Of a DNA stretch of 64,000 nucleotides, positions 50,144-59,700 are shown piece by piece; positions within the stretch are counted from its first letter, which is position 1, and every line of letters begins with the position of its first letter. The stretch covers positions 2,032,001-2,096,000 of the forward strand of contig NZ_CP133480.1 of NCBI RefSeq assembly GCF_031195445.1. Direction: 5' to 3'. The notes beneath the pieces are model-generated. The model did no database searches. It was not told the origin of the DNA and worked only from the letters and a program-made list of their open reading frames with translations. Position numbers and translations under genes: made by a program. This DNA is from Acuticoccus sp. MNP-M23 (GTDB lineage Bacteria > Pseudomonadota > Alphaproteobacteria > Rhizobiales > Amorphaceae).

Positions 50144-52495
50144 TCAGACCGCCGGCTTGCGCGCGGCGGCCTGAATGGCGTTCCACAACACCAACGGCGT
50201 TGCCGGCAGCTCCGTCACTTCGGCGCCGATGGTGGCCAGGGCATTGTTGATGGCGCCCAGAATTGCCGCCGGTGCGCCGGATGTGCCCGCCTCGCCAACG
50301 CCATGCGGCGCGAACGCATCGCCCGGCGCGGGCGGCAGGTGGATGCACTCCATCGGCGGCACCATGTCGGCGCGCGGCATTGCATAGTCCATGAACGAAC
50401 CGGTGAGGGGTTGGCCCGAATCGTCCATCCGGATCGCTTCGCACAGCACCTGTCCGAGCCCCTGTGTTGCACCGCCCAGCATCTGCGCGTCGACACTCGC
50501 CGGGTTGACGATGGTGCCCGCGTCGTGGGCGACGAGAAGCCGTTCCACTTCCACAGTGCCGGTATCCCGGTCGATGGCGACGCAGGCGGCAAAGGCGGCC
50601 GCGGCGTTCATGGCATCGGGCGCGGGAACATGACGGCCGACCACGGTGAGCCCCGCCTCGTGCGCGCGCGGCAGAAGATGCGGCTTGAAGTGGCAGAGGT
50701 TCGCCAGCTCCCGGATCGACATCAGCGGCGCGCCACCGCCGTCGACAACGTGTCCGCCCGACAGCGAAAGCTCGGGCGCATCGCACTGGTGGAGGAGGGC
50801 GGCGGTGGCCAGAAGCCGTTCGGCCATGCGGACGGCGGCATCGCGCGCGGCCTGGCCGCCCACGGCGGTGCCGCGCGAGCCGAATGCGCCGCCGCCATAG
50901 GGGGAGTTGGCGCTGTCGCCGGAGGTGACGGCAACGTCCGCCGGTTCAATGGCGAGCGTATCGGCAACCACCTGCGCCAGCATCTGGTCGGCGCCCTGGC
51001 CCTGGTCGGTATGGCCGGTGGCCAGCCGCACCACGCCGGAAGGCTCCATCCGCAGCACAGCGGTTTCGGTGCAGGCCACGTGGACACCGCCGTCGCCGTA
51101 ATAGCGCGGGCCGTTGGCGGTCAGCTCCAGCAGGCACGCAACACCGACACCGCGCAGGCGGCCATCGTCCGTCCCGGGCCGGTCGGCAAGGCTTGCTGCC
51201 AGCGCATCCAGACATTCGGCCATGCGGTAGCGTTCGATCTGAATGCCGCCCGGCGTGGTCACGGGGCCGGCGGACAGGTCATGAAGGTGGCGCAGACGAA
51301 ACGCGATGGGGTCCTCTCCGCGTGACCGGGCGGCCTTGTCCATCAGGGCTTCGGTGATGAGGCAGGCGACCGGATGGCCGACGCCGCGGTAGTGGCCGAG
51401 CGGCGGGCGGTTCTGGAAGGCAAGCGTTGCCTCCACCGCCACAGACGGCACCGCGTAGGGCGCGCCGAAGATGCGCTGCGCCAACCCCGCTTCGCCAAAG
51501 CTGGTGCGCGGATAAAGGGAAAAGGCGCCGACACCGCAAAGATCCTCCAGCTTGAGACCGGTGATCTTTCCGCTGCCATCCATGGAGATCTGGCCGGTCA
51601 GCTGGTGGTCTCGCGCCTGCCCGTCGCTGAGGAGGCTTTCGCTGCGGGTGGCGACGAAGCGCACCGTGCGGCCAAGCCGGACCGCTGCGCAGACGGTTGC
51701 CATCTCGTCCTTGTGGAGTTGCTGCTTGAGGCCGAAGGCACCGCCGACATCGTCGCAGATCACCCGCACCTTGTGCTCGGGAATGTTGAGGAGCCGGGCG
51801 TAGACGTCCTGCATCTGGTGCGGATGCTGGTGGGACTGGCGGACGGTCAGCGTGCCGTCGGCCGCGTCGTAGTCGGCAACGAGGCCGCGGGTTTCCATCG
51901 GCTGCGGGGCGACACGGGCGAGAGAGAGGCTGACGGTGAGGCAGGTCGCCCCGGCCGCTTCCGCGCAGTCGCGGCCGAGCCGGGCGTGAAGGTTGGCGGG
52001 GCCGCCGCCTCCAAGGTTCGCGTGGAGGGCGGGGGCCGTGCCCTCAAGCGCCGCGCGCGCGCTCACCACCGGGTCGAGAGACCGGATCGACAGGCCAACC
52101 AGCTCCGCAGCATCGCGCGCGGCATCCGCCGTTTCGGCGACCACCAGCACGACGGGCTCGCCCACGTAGCGCACGGTGCCGTCGGCCAGCGGGCCTTCGG
52201 CAGGCACCCGCGCGTCCGGAAAGGCACCGTGGATTGCCTGCCAGGGCTGGCAGAGGCTGGAAAGATCCTGCGCGGTGAACACCGCCACCACGCCGGGCGC
52301 CGCGAGCGCCGCTGCGGTGTCGATGCCTTCGATCTCGCCGTGTGCCTCGGGGGAGCGCACGAACACGGCGTGGAGCATGTCGACCGAGCGGGTGTTGGCG
52401 ACGAAACGGCCGCGGCCCCGGATGAGGCGATCCCATCGCACGTTTGGCAGCGAGCGGCCGAGTGCGCCGGGCGAAACGGTGTGTGCAGTGTCCAT
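50144..52495 (-). CDS. Molybdenum hydroxylase large subunit (xanthine dehydrogenase/CO dehydrogenase family)
   Basis: 783-residue molybdopterin-cytosine-dinucleotide-type large subunit. Domain a/b hammerhead is at the N-terminus (RGRGRFVANTRSVDMLHAVF). Mo-cofactor motifs: GGAFGLKQQLHKDEM, LGHYRGVGHPVAC, GHTDQGQGADQMLAQVVAD and GGAFGSRGTAVGGQA. The catalytic Glu is in GVGEAGTSGAPAAI. The form I CO dehydrogenase AYXCSFR loop is absent (HYRGVGH stands there). The FAD and iron-sulfur subunits normally encoded beside it are missing here. ATG 52495 has GGAGATCC before it. It may hydroxylate a heterocycle linked to the convergent nucleobase-type transporter operon. Confidence 0.87.
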   Translation of the reverse strand: MDTAHTVSPGALGRSLPNVRWDRLIRGRGRFVANTRSVDMLHAVFVRSPEAHGEIEGIDTAAALAAPGVVAVFTAQDLSSLCQPWQAIHGAFPDARVPAEGPLADGTVRYVGEPVVLVVAETADAARDAAELVGLSIRSLDPVVSARAALEGTAPALHANLGGGGPANLHARLGRDCAEAAGATCLTVSLSLARVAPQPMETRGLVADYDAADGTLTVRQSHQHPHQMQDVYARLLNIPEHKVRVICDDVGGAFGLKQQLHKDEMATVCAAVRLGRTVRFVATRSESLLSDGQARDHQLTGQISMDGSGKITGLKLEDLCGVGAFSLYPRTSFGEAGLAQRIFGAPYAVPSVAVEATLAFQNRPPLGHYRGVGHPVACLITEALMDKAARSRGEDPIAFRLRHLHDLSAGPVTTPGGIQIERYRMAECLDALAASLADRPGTDDGRLRGVGVACLLELTANGPRYYGDGGVHVACTETAVLRMEPSGVVRLATGHTDQGQGADQMLAQVVADTLAIEPADVAVTSGDSANSPYGGGAFGSRGTAVGGQAARDAAVRMAERLLATAALLHQCDAPELSLSGGHVVDGGGAPLMSIRELANLCHFKPHLLPRAHEAGLTVVGRHVPAPDAMNAAAAFAACVAIDRDTGTVEVERLLVAHDAGTIVNPASVDAQMLGGATQGLGQVLCEAIRMDDSGQPLTGSFMDYAMPRADMVPPMECIHLPPAPGDAFAPHGVGEAGTSGAPAAILGAINNALATIGAEVTELPATPLVLWNAIQAAARKPAV

Positions 52496-52797
52496 GGATC
52501 TCCGTATCACAAATCGCGCACCGGCCGCGTTGCGCGCCGGCAGGCTTGTTTCCGCGCCGGGCCGCGTTTGTCCGTATGCATTCCGGAGGCCGACACAACG
52601 TCCGGCCCCGGTTGTGCCGCGGCTGTGGCCGGCGTGATCAAGGTCAATGCTGTACTGCGGCAACGTCCTTACGCTCCGCCCGCAAACGAGTTCGACGAGA
52701 CCGGGCTGACCCGCTAAGGGCGCAGTGGCGAGGATGCTGGCCAGCGACGGGGCACGCCGTGTTTCCGGCGTGACCGTCCATGTTGACGGAGGCTTTC
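52496..52797. promoter_or_regulatory. 302-bp divergent region between Mo hydroxylase and MaoC-Pta genes
   Basis: No supported gene. It is GC-rich throughout, with a CACGCCG-N6-CGGCGTG inverted repeat (52753-52772) 25 bp before the MaoC-Pta ATG. No consensus promoter hexamers stand out. Confidence 0.45.
52753..52772. promoter_or_regulatory. Inverted repeat upstream of MaoC-Pta
   Basis: CACGCCG-TGTTTC-CGGCGTG has perfect 7-bp arms and 6-nt loop. It is close to the ribosome site (GGAGG at 52788), so it is either an operator or a leader hairpin. Confidence 0.35.
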
Positions 52798-54225
52798 ATG
52801 TCCGCGCGTGAACGAGGCGATGACGGGGCACCCATGCAATATATCGAGAACCGGACCTATGGCGAGATCGAAGTCGGCGATACCGCCGCGCTGACCCGCA
52901 CGCTGAAGCCGGAAGACATCGAGCTGTTCGCCGTCATGTCGGGCGACGTGAACCCCGCCCATGTCGATGCCGAATACGCCAGAACCGACATGTTCCACGG
53001 CGTGATTGCACACGGGATGTGGGGCGGCGCGCTGATCTCTGCCGTCCTTGGCACCGAGCTGCCGGGCCCTGGCACCATCTTCCTCAATCAGACGCTGCGT
53101 TTTTCGGCGCCCGTGGGGATCGGCGATACGGTGGTGGTCAGCGTGACGGTCACCGAAAAGCGGCCCAACGGGCGCCTCCTTCTCGACTGTACATGCCGCA
53201 ACCAGACGGGCGCGACGGTGATCGAAGGCGTGGCGGAGGTGATTGCCCCGCGCGAAAAAGTGCGCCGGCCGCGCGCGGTGCTGCCGGCGGTGCACCTGCA
53301 CGTGCAGGGCGCCCAGTATGCCAAGCTGATTGCTGCGACCGAGGCACTCGACCCTGTCCGCACAGCCGTCGTGCATCCTTGCGACGCCCTCTCCATCACC
53401 GGCGCCTTGGAAGCGGCGCGGGGCGGGATGATCGTGCCGGTTCTGGTCGGTCCGCGCGCCAGGATCGAAGCGGCTGCGGCCGCCGCGGGGCTGAGCCTCG
53501 ACGGGATCGAGATCGTCGATACGCCGCACAGCCATGCGGCGGCTGCCTCGGCAGTAGCGCTGGCGCGCGCCGGCACGGTGGAAGCGATCATGAAAGGCTC
53601 GCTCCACACCGATGAACTGATGGACGCGGTGGTGGAGCGCAGCGGCGGGCTCAGGACCGAACGGCGGATGAGCCACATCTACGCACTGGACGTTCCGACC
53701 TATCCCAAGCCGCTCCTCATCACCGATGCAGCGATCAACATCTATCCGGACCTCGGGGTGAAGCGGGACATCGTGCAGAATGCCATCGACCTTGCCCACG
53801 CCCTCGGCATCGAATTGCCGAAGGTCGCCATCCTGTCGGCGGTGGAGACGGTCAACCCGCGGATCACCTCCACGCTGGAGGCCGCGTCGCTCTGCAAGAT
53901 GGCCGACCGGGGGCAGATTACCGGCGGCTTGCTGGACGGGCCGCTGGCGTTCGACAATGCCATCTCGCCGGTGGCGGCGGCGGCGAAGGGCATCCGCTCA
54001 CAGGTTGCGGGCGATGCCGACATTCTGGTCGCGCCGGATCTTGAGGCGGGCAACATGATGGCCAAGCAGCTCATCTACCTTGCCGGGGCGGATGCGGCGG
54101 GGATCGTCCTTGGCGCGCGGGTGCCGATCATCCTCACCAGCCGCGCCGACAGCCGGGCCGCGCGGCTGGCGTCCTGTGCGCTGGCACAGCTCTTCATCAG
54201 CCGCACGCCTGCGCGCCAGCTATGA
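52798..54225 (+). CDS. Bifunctional MaoC (enoyl-CoA hydratase)-phosphate acetyl/butyryltransferase
   Basis: 475-residue fusion. Residues about 20-145 form a MaoC hot-dog domain with the hydratase Asp/His pair in MSGDVNPAHVDAEYA. Residues about 165-470 form a PTA_PTB domain (TAVVHPCDALSITGALEAA, IMKGSLHTDELM, PDILVAPDLEAGNM-like ILVAPDLEAGNMM). Would exchange an acyl-CoA with phosphate to make an acyl-phosphate for the adjacent kinase; the R-specific hydratase half could feed it 3-hydroxyacyl or enoyl-CoA. GGAGG lies before ATG 52798; an ATG 18 bases upstream is less well placed. Overlaps ackA by 4 bp. Confidence 0.9.
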   Translation: MSARERGDDGAPMQYIENRTYGEIEVGDTAALTRTLKPEDIELFAVMSGDVNPAHVDAEYARTDMFHGVIAHGMWGGALISAVLGTELPGPGTIFLNQTLRFSAPVGIGDTVVVSVTVTEKRPNGRLLLDCTCRNQTGATVIEGVAEVIAPREKVRRPRAVLPAVHLHVQGAQYAKLIAATEALDPVRTAVVHPCDALSITGALEAARGGMIVPVLVGPRARIEAAAAAAGLSLDGIEIVDTPHSHAAAASAVALARAGTVEAIMKGSLHTDELMDAVVERSGGLRTERRMSHIYALDVPTYPKPLLITDAAINIYPDLGVKRDIVQNAIDLAHALGIELPKVAILSAVETVNPRITSTLEAASLCKMADRGQITGGLLDGPLAFDNAISPVAAAAKGIRSQVAGDADILVAPDLEAGNMMAKQLIYLAGADAAGIVLGARVPIILTSRADSRAARLASCALAQLFISRTPARQL

Positions 54226-55406
54226 GCGATACGGTCCTCGTCCTCAATGTCGGTTCGTCGAGCATCAAGTTTGCGCTTTATGGCGACCCCGCCGCCCGCC
54301 CGCTCCTGCGCGGCAAGATCGCCGGCATCGGCATTGGCGCTGGCCCGGTTCTGTCCGCGCGCGACGAAGCCGGAAACGTGGTGCCGGCGGACGAGATTCC
54401 GGCGCAGGACCCGGCGGCGGGACATGATGCCCTCATCCCGTCGCTGCTGACGTGGCTGGCCGGCTATCAGCGCGGCACCCGCATTGTGGCGGCAGGGCAC
54501 CGGGTGGTCCATGGCGGGCGGGACCTTGCGGGTCCGCAGATGGTAAGTGATGCGCTGCTTGCAGAACTTGACGCGCTGGTGCCGCTGGCGCCGCTCCATC
54601 AGCCGCACAATCTGGCGGCCATTCGCGCGGTGTCCGCCTTCATGCCCGGCCTGCCGCAGGTTGCCTGTTTCGACACCAGCTTCCACCGCACGCAGGATCG
54701 CCTGGCCCAGCTGTTTGCCCTGCCCCGTGCGCTGACAGACGCGGGGATCATCCGCTACGGCTTTCACGGCCTCTCCTACGAATATGTGGCCAGCGCGCTG
54801 CCGGTTCATCTGGGCGGCCGCGCCGAGGGGCGCGTGCTCGTGGCACACCTTGGCAACGGGGCGAGCGTCTGCGCCATGCGGGCGCGCCAAAGCGTTGCCA
54901 CCTCCATGGGGTTCACCGCGCTCGACGGGCTGATGATGGGTCGCCGCTGCGGTGCCATCGACCCCGGCGTCCTCCTTCATCTGATGGAAGGGCACGGGAT
55001 GACAGCGGCAGAGGTGGCGCATCTTCTTTACGAGGAATCGGGTTTGTTCGGCGTGTCCGGCCTCACCAACGATGTGCGCGTGCTGGAGGCAAGCACTGCC
55101 CCCGAGGCGCAGGAGGCGCTTGCGCTTTTTGCCTATCGCGCCGCTTGCGAGATGGCATCGCTCGCCGCCGCCATGGAGGGGCTGGACGCCATCGTCTTCA
55201 CGGCCGGCATCGGCGAAAATTCTGCGCTGGTGCGTGATGCGATCTGCGCCCGGCTCGGCTGGCTGGGCGTTGCGCTGAACAAGGACGCCAACGCCGCCAA
55301 TGCGGCGCGCATCAGCGCAGCTTCGTCGCGCGTGGATGTGCTGGTGCTGCCGACCGACGAAGAAGGCGTCATCGCCCGCGCCACCCGCGCGCTCACTTCG
55401 GGCTGA
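54222..55406 (+). CDS. ackA: Acetate/propionate kinase
   Basis: 394-residue cytoplasmic kinase converting acyl-phosphate plus ADP to carboxylate plus ATP, or the reverse. Family motifs: VLVLNVGSSSIKFALY (Asn9), GHRVVHGG, ACFDTSFHRT, RYGFHGLSYEYVA, HLGNGASVCAM, MGRRCGAIDPGVL and FTAGIGENSALVRD. ATG 54222 overlaps the MaoC-Pta stop (ATGA), so the pair is translated together. Its 3' end overlaps that of a TetR gene by 14 bp. Confidence 0.94.
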   Translation: MSDTVLVLNVGSSSIKFALYGDPAARPLLRGKIAGIGIGAGPVLSARDEAGNVVPADEIPAQDPAAGHDALIPSLLTWLAGYQRGTRIVAAGHRVVHGGRDLAGPQMVSDALLAELDALVPLAPLHQPHNLAAIRAVSAFMPGLPQVACFDTSFHRTQDRLAQLFALPRALTDAGIIRYGFHGLSYEYVASALPVHLGGRAEGRVLVAHLGNGASVCAMRARQSVATSMGFTALDGLMMGRRCGAIDPGVLLHLMEGHGMTAAEVAHLLYEESGLFGVSGLTNDVRVLEASTAPEAQEALALFAYRAACEMASLAAAMEGLDAIVFTAGIGENSALVRDAICARLGWLGVALNKDANAANAARISAASSRVDVLVLPTDEEGVIARATRALTSG

Positions 55407-56004
55407 CGCGCAGAAGGGTCATGAAGGTTTCGATTGCGGTGTCGCAACGCGCCGCCACCGCGGCCGATGACAGCGGGGGCATCACGCCGATCACACGCCG
55501 GATCTGAAGGTCGCCGACCAGAAGGCCGATGAGCCACCCCGTCATGTCCGCCGCCGGAGGATCACCGGGCGCGCGCAGCCGCGCCACCAGCGTTTCGATA
55601 AGGGGCTGGATCTCGTTGCGGCCCCCTGCCGAAATGGCCGCGCCAAGCTCCCCCGTGGGATCGGACGCCGCGGCCCGGTTGAGCAGGATCGCCCGCTCGC
55701 CGAGAATCATCGTGAGAAAGACCGGTGCAAACTGCCGGAGCGCTTCGGCGGGATCGTCCGCCGTCGCGGCGGCCTCCAGCACGGTTTTGATCTCGGCGGC
55801 ATTGTCCCGCACCATCGCCTCGAACAGGCCGCGCTTGTCGCCGTACCAGCGATACAGCGTTTCGTTCGACGCTTTCGCCGCCCGCGCGATGCTCAACATC
55901 GACGCGCCGGAATAGCCCTTTTCAGCCAGAAGCGCGTAGGCCGCCCGCACGATCGCCTCGTGCCGCGGCTTCCTGTTTTCGTCCCGCATGGTGCTGTCCG
56001 ACAT
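55393..56004 (-). CDS. TetR-family transcriptional regulator
   Basis: 203-residue TetR protein. The HTH (residues about 18-55) reads GYSGASMLSIARAAKASN then ETLYRWYGDKRGLFEAMV. The C-terminal half is a TetR_C domain (AVFLTMIL-like APVFLTMILGERAILLNRAA) that should bind a small hydrophobic inducer. ATG 56004 is preferred; a longer frame upstream runs into the operators. Divergent from a DUF1772 membrane protein with two perfect inverted repeats in the 78-bp gap, arms CCGTAC/GTACGG and GCGTAC/GTACGC, which are the likely binding sites. Confidence 0.91.
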   Translation of the reverse strand: MSDSTMRDENRKPRHEAIVRAAYALLAEKGYSGASMLSIARAAKASNETLYRWYGDKRGLFEAMVRDNAAEIKTVLEAAATADDPAEALRQFAPVFLTMILGERAILLNRAAASDPTGELGAAISAGGRNEIQPLIETLVARLRAPGDPPAADMTGWLIGLLVGDLQIRRVIGVMPPLSSAAVAARCDTAIETFMTLLRVSPK

Positions 56005-56018
56005 GGTGTTGCAGCAAT

Positions 56019-56036
56019 CCGTACACAATGGTACGG
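56019..56036. promoter_or_regulatory. Predicted TetR operator 1
   Basis: CCGTAC-ACAATG-GTACGG: perfect 6-bp arms, 6-bp spacer. 14 bp upstream of the TetR ATG. It shares CGTAC-N6-GTACG with operator 2. Confidence 0.72.
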
Positions 56037-56046
56037 ATGTGGCAAG

Positions 56047-56064
56047 GCGTACCGATATGTACGC
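56047..56064. promoter_or_regulatory. Predicted TetR operator 2
   Basis: GCGTAC-CGATAT-GTACGC: perfect 6-bp arms, 6-bp spacer. 6 bp before the GGGGAGG site of the DUF1772 gene; its centre is 28 bp from that of operator 1. Confidence 0.72.
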
Positions 56065-56082
56065 TTATGAGGGGAGGTGACA

Positions 56083-56589
56083 ATGCGTCTTGCAAGCCTG
56101 GTCATGATTTTCGTTTCGCTGCTGTCCAGTGCGGCGATCTTCGGCTTTTTCTATGCGTGGGTGTGCTCAACCATGTGGGGTCTGGATGCTGCCGACCCGC
56201 GGGTCGCCATCGCGGCAATGCAGGCGATGAATGCTTCGGTCCGCAACGCGGTGTTTGCGCCGGTCTTCTTCGGCACACCCGTCTACCTCGCGGTGACGGC
56301 AGCCCTCCTGTGGGCACGCCGCGCGCGGCAGAGCGCCGGCCTGTTTGCACTGAGCGCCGCGGTTTCCCTCGTTCTCGGTGCCGGGCTCACGATGGCCGTC
56401 AACGTGCCGATGAACGAGGCGCTGGCGCTTGTCGTCATTCCGGATGATCCGGATGCTGCCCGCGCGATCTGGCAGGATTTTTCGGCCCCCTGGCAGGTGT
56501 GGAACCAGATCCGCACCGCCGGCTCCGGGGCTGCGTTCCTGATTGCGGTTCTGGCGGTGCTCAAACTGCCGCGGGCGGCCGGCGCCTGA
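56083..56589 (+). CDS. DUF1772-type small integral membrane protein
   Basis: 168-residue inner-membrane protein with four hydrophobic stretches (about residues 3-27, 60-80, 88-112 and 145-162), and a polar segment near MNEALALVVIPDDPDAAR. This matches the DUF1772 (anthrone-oxygenase-like) fold, where an N-rich motif such as VNVPMNEAL is conserved. Biochemistry is unknown; such proteins are often next to TetR regulators and may handle a hydrophobic compound. GGGGAGG (56071-56077) decides ATG 56083. Probably the main target of the divergent TetR. Confidence 0.82.
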   Translation: MRLASLVMIFVSLLSSAAIFGFFYAWVCSTMWGLDAADPRVAIAAMQAMNASVRNAVFAPVFFGTPVYLAVTAALLWARRARQSAGLFALSAAVSLVLGAGLTMAVNVPMNEALALVVIPDDPDAARAIWQDFSAPWQVWNQIRTAGSGAAFLIAVLAVLKLPRAAGA

Positions 56590-56741
56590 CGCGCTTGGGG
56601 CGGGCGCCGGTCCAGAGTGTCGCAATGTGGCGGGGCTGCAACAGCCGGATTTCGTCCAAGTCTTCGTGCTGATAACGCCTTGCGGTCAAAAGATGTCGAG
56701 GGGAAGCTGCCGCCGTCCTGTGGTGTAGAAAGTGAGCTGAA

Positions 56742-59700
56742 ATGCCTGGCCCAAATTCTCGGCGGCTCCTGATGCTCACGACCGCGCTCACCTCGGGCGG
56801 GCTGTTGCTGGCAAGCCCGGTAGTGGCCCAGACGGCCGGATGCACAAGCGTTAATGGCACCTGCACATTCTCGGACGGTTCGTCGGAACAGGGTTCTTAT
56901 TCTGCCGTCCCGTTCGTTTATTCCAGCACCGGCTCGGCCGGTTCGGGCAGCACCGACGGGGGGACTGGCGGGGGCGGCAGCTTCGTTTACGATTCTCCCG
57001 TTGTGGTCCAACTGCCATTGTCCAGCGGTGCCGCCTATCCCTATGCCACGGCCATCGAGTCGGCCGGCGGGGCCGGGTCCACCGGCGGTCCGTCTGCCGG
57101 CGGTGCTGGTGGCAACCTCAACATCAATGCCGGTGCCAACAGCGCGATCCTGGACATCACCGAATATTTCTCGACCATCGGTAACATTCAGGCCCGGCTT
57201 GTCACGTCCACCGGCGGAAACGGCAACGATAACAACACCAACGACAAAAGCAACGGTGGCGCCGGAGGCGCTGGCGGCGATATCACCTACACCGGCAATT
57301 CGCAGGGAAGTTCGGTCAGCACGAGCTTGACCGGCACGTCCGGTCCAGGCGTCATCTCCGCCACCTTCCTGCAAAGCAGCGGCGGCCAGGGCGGCCGCGG
57401 CAACGAAGGCGCGACCTTCACGCCCTACGGCGGCGCGGGCGGTGCTGGCGGCAATGTCACCGTCAACGGCGCGGGCCCGCAATACGTCGGCTCGTCAGAC
57501 TACCCGGTTGTTGCCGGTTCCGTGTTCGGTCTGGCAGCGTTCTCCTTCGGCGGCAGCGGTCCGGACGATTTCAACAGCGCTGCGAATGAAACCCAGGGCG
57601 GGGGCGGTGCCAGCACCGGCGGGCAGGGCGGCACCGTGGCCGTCACCATGGAAGAGAACGACAACGTCTTCGTCTACGGCCAGAGCACCGCTGGTGAAAT
57701 GCGCGGCGTCTACGCCAGGAGCCAGGGCGGCAATGGCGGCTGGTCCTATAATGTGGGCGTCGACAAGGATTTCACCGACGGCGGCAACGGCGGCGCAGGC
57801 GGTGCGGCATCAGTCACGCTGAATGCGTCGGCGGCGGTGGTCCAGTCCGGCACGGCCGTCTCCGACAATCAGAGCGCTGCCGTGGTCGCGATGTCCATCG
57901 GCGGCGAAGGCGGGGTCGGCCAGTCCGGCACCACGGGCGGCAGCGGCGGTGCGGGCGGTGCAGCCACCGTGACGGTGACATCCGAACCGCTGGGGATCGG
58001 CGGCGAGGCGATTCTCGGCAGCGGTACCGGCGTCGACGGGATCTGGGCCTACACCCGCGGGGGCACCGGCGGCGACGGTCTCGACAATGCCAACAGCTCT
58101 ACCGGCGGCGTGGGCGGCAATGGCGGCACCGTCGCCGTCACCGTGGATCTTCAGTCCGACCAGTCGATCGTGGCGGAAGCCTCTTCGGCGGGCAGCGATT
58201 CGGGGCGCGGGATTGCCGCCCAGTCGATCGGTTATTTCGGTGGCGAAGGGTCGGACGGCAACGCGGTGTTCGGCAGCCCCGGTTCGGCCGGGGGCGGCGG
58301 CAACGGCGGCGCGGTCACCGTCCGCATGAACAGCGGCAACATCAGCACCGACGGCACCAACGATGCCGGTTCGGGCCTCAATTTCGCGCACGGCATTCTG
58401 GCGCAGTCCATCGGTGGCGGCGGCGGGGACGGCGGCGACTTTCAGGGGCTTTTCGGCGGCGAGGGCGGTGCCGGCGGCAAGGGCGGCAATGGCGCCGACG
58501 TGACCGTCGTCAACGCCGCGCCCATTGCCACCAAAGGCACTCAGGCCAACGGGATCCTCGCCCAGTCCATCGGTGGCGGGGGCGGCAGCGGCGGCGTTTC
58601 GTCGGCGGCGCTCGTGGCGCTTGGCGGCAATGGCGGGTCGAGCGGCACCAGCGGCACGGTCTCGGTCACCAACAGCGGGGCGATCAGCACGCTTGGCTAT
58701 GGCGCGTCCGGCATTCTGGCACAGTCCATTGTGGGCGCTGGCGGGGCGGCAGGGGTTTCCAGCGGCGCAGTCAGCATCGGCGGCACCGGCGGTTCGGCTT
58801 CCACCCAGGCGCCGGGCACGCTGACGGCCACCAACACCGGGTCGATCGTCACGGCAGGCAACGCGGCCATCGGCCTCCACGCCCAGTCCATCGGCGGGGG
58901 CGGCGGCAGTGCCTCCGGCGGCGACGGTTCGGACCAGTCCTCGGGCATCTACACCCTGGGCACCAAGGGCGGCGGCGGCGGCGCTGGCGGCGCCGTCACC
59001 ATCGCGGACGTGGGCACAATCACCACGGCTGGCAACTACGGCTACGGGGTGCTGGCCCATTCCATCGGTGGCGGCGGCGGCAATGGCGGCGATGCGTTTT
59101 CGGCGAGCATTCTCGGCACGGTCACCGCAGCGGTGGGCGGCCAGGCCGGCGGGGGCGGCAATGGCGGGGCGGTGACGGTGAAAAACACCGTGCCGTTCGC
59201 CGTCAGCACGGCAGGGCAGGCGGCGACGGGGATCTACGCGCAGTCGGTCGGCGGGGGCGGCGGTACGGGCGGGGATGCGTCCACCAAGGCGCTCGTCACG
59301 CTGGTTCAGATCGGGATCGGCGGTGATGGCGGCGATGCCGGCAACGGCGGGAATGTGGCGGTCGCGCTGGACGGCGGCTCCATCACGACGGCAGGGACGC
59401 AGGCGGGCGGCGTCAAGGTCCAGTCGGTGGGGGGCGGCGGCGGTTCGGGCGGCAACGCGTCGTCTTCATCGGCGGGCGTGGTTTCGCTCGGGTTTGCGGT
59501 CGGCGGCTTTGCCGACGGCGGCGGCAACGGCGGAACGGCATCGGCAGCCCTCACCGACGCGACAATCAGCACCGCAACCAGCGCGGCGGGCACCAACGAC
59601 GCCATCGGCGTGCTCATCCAGTCCATCGGCGGCGGCGGCGGCACAGGCGGTGCGGCCACCGCGTCCGCCATCACCACCGGCGTGCCGGTGGACCCCGAAG

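Noticed and set aside
50144-52495. Aerobic CO dehydrogenase (CoxL form I)
   Set aside because: The AYXCSFR active-site motif is not present; the equivalent segment reads HYRGVGH, as in other Mo hydroxylases.
53088-53678. Minus-strand frame opposite MaoC-Pta
   Set aside because: The product is Ser/Arg-rich without any motif, while the plus strand encodes full MaoC and PTA domains.
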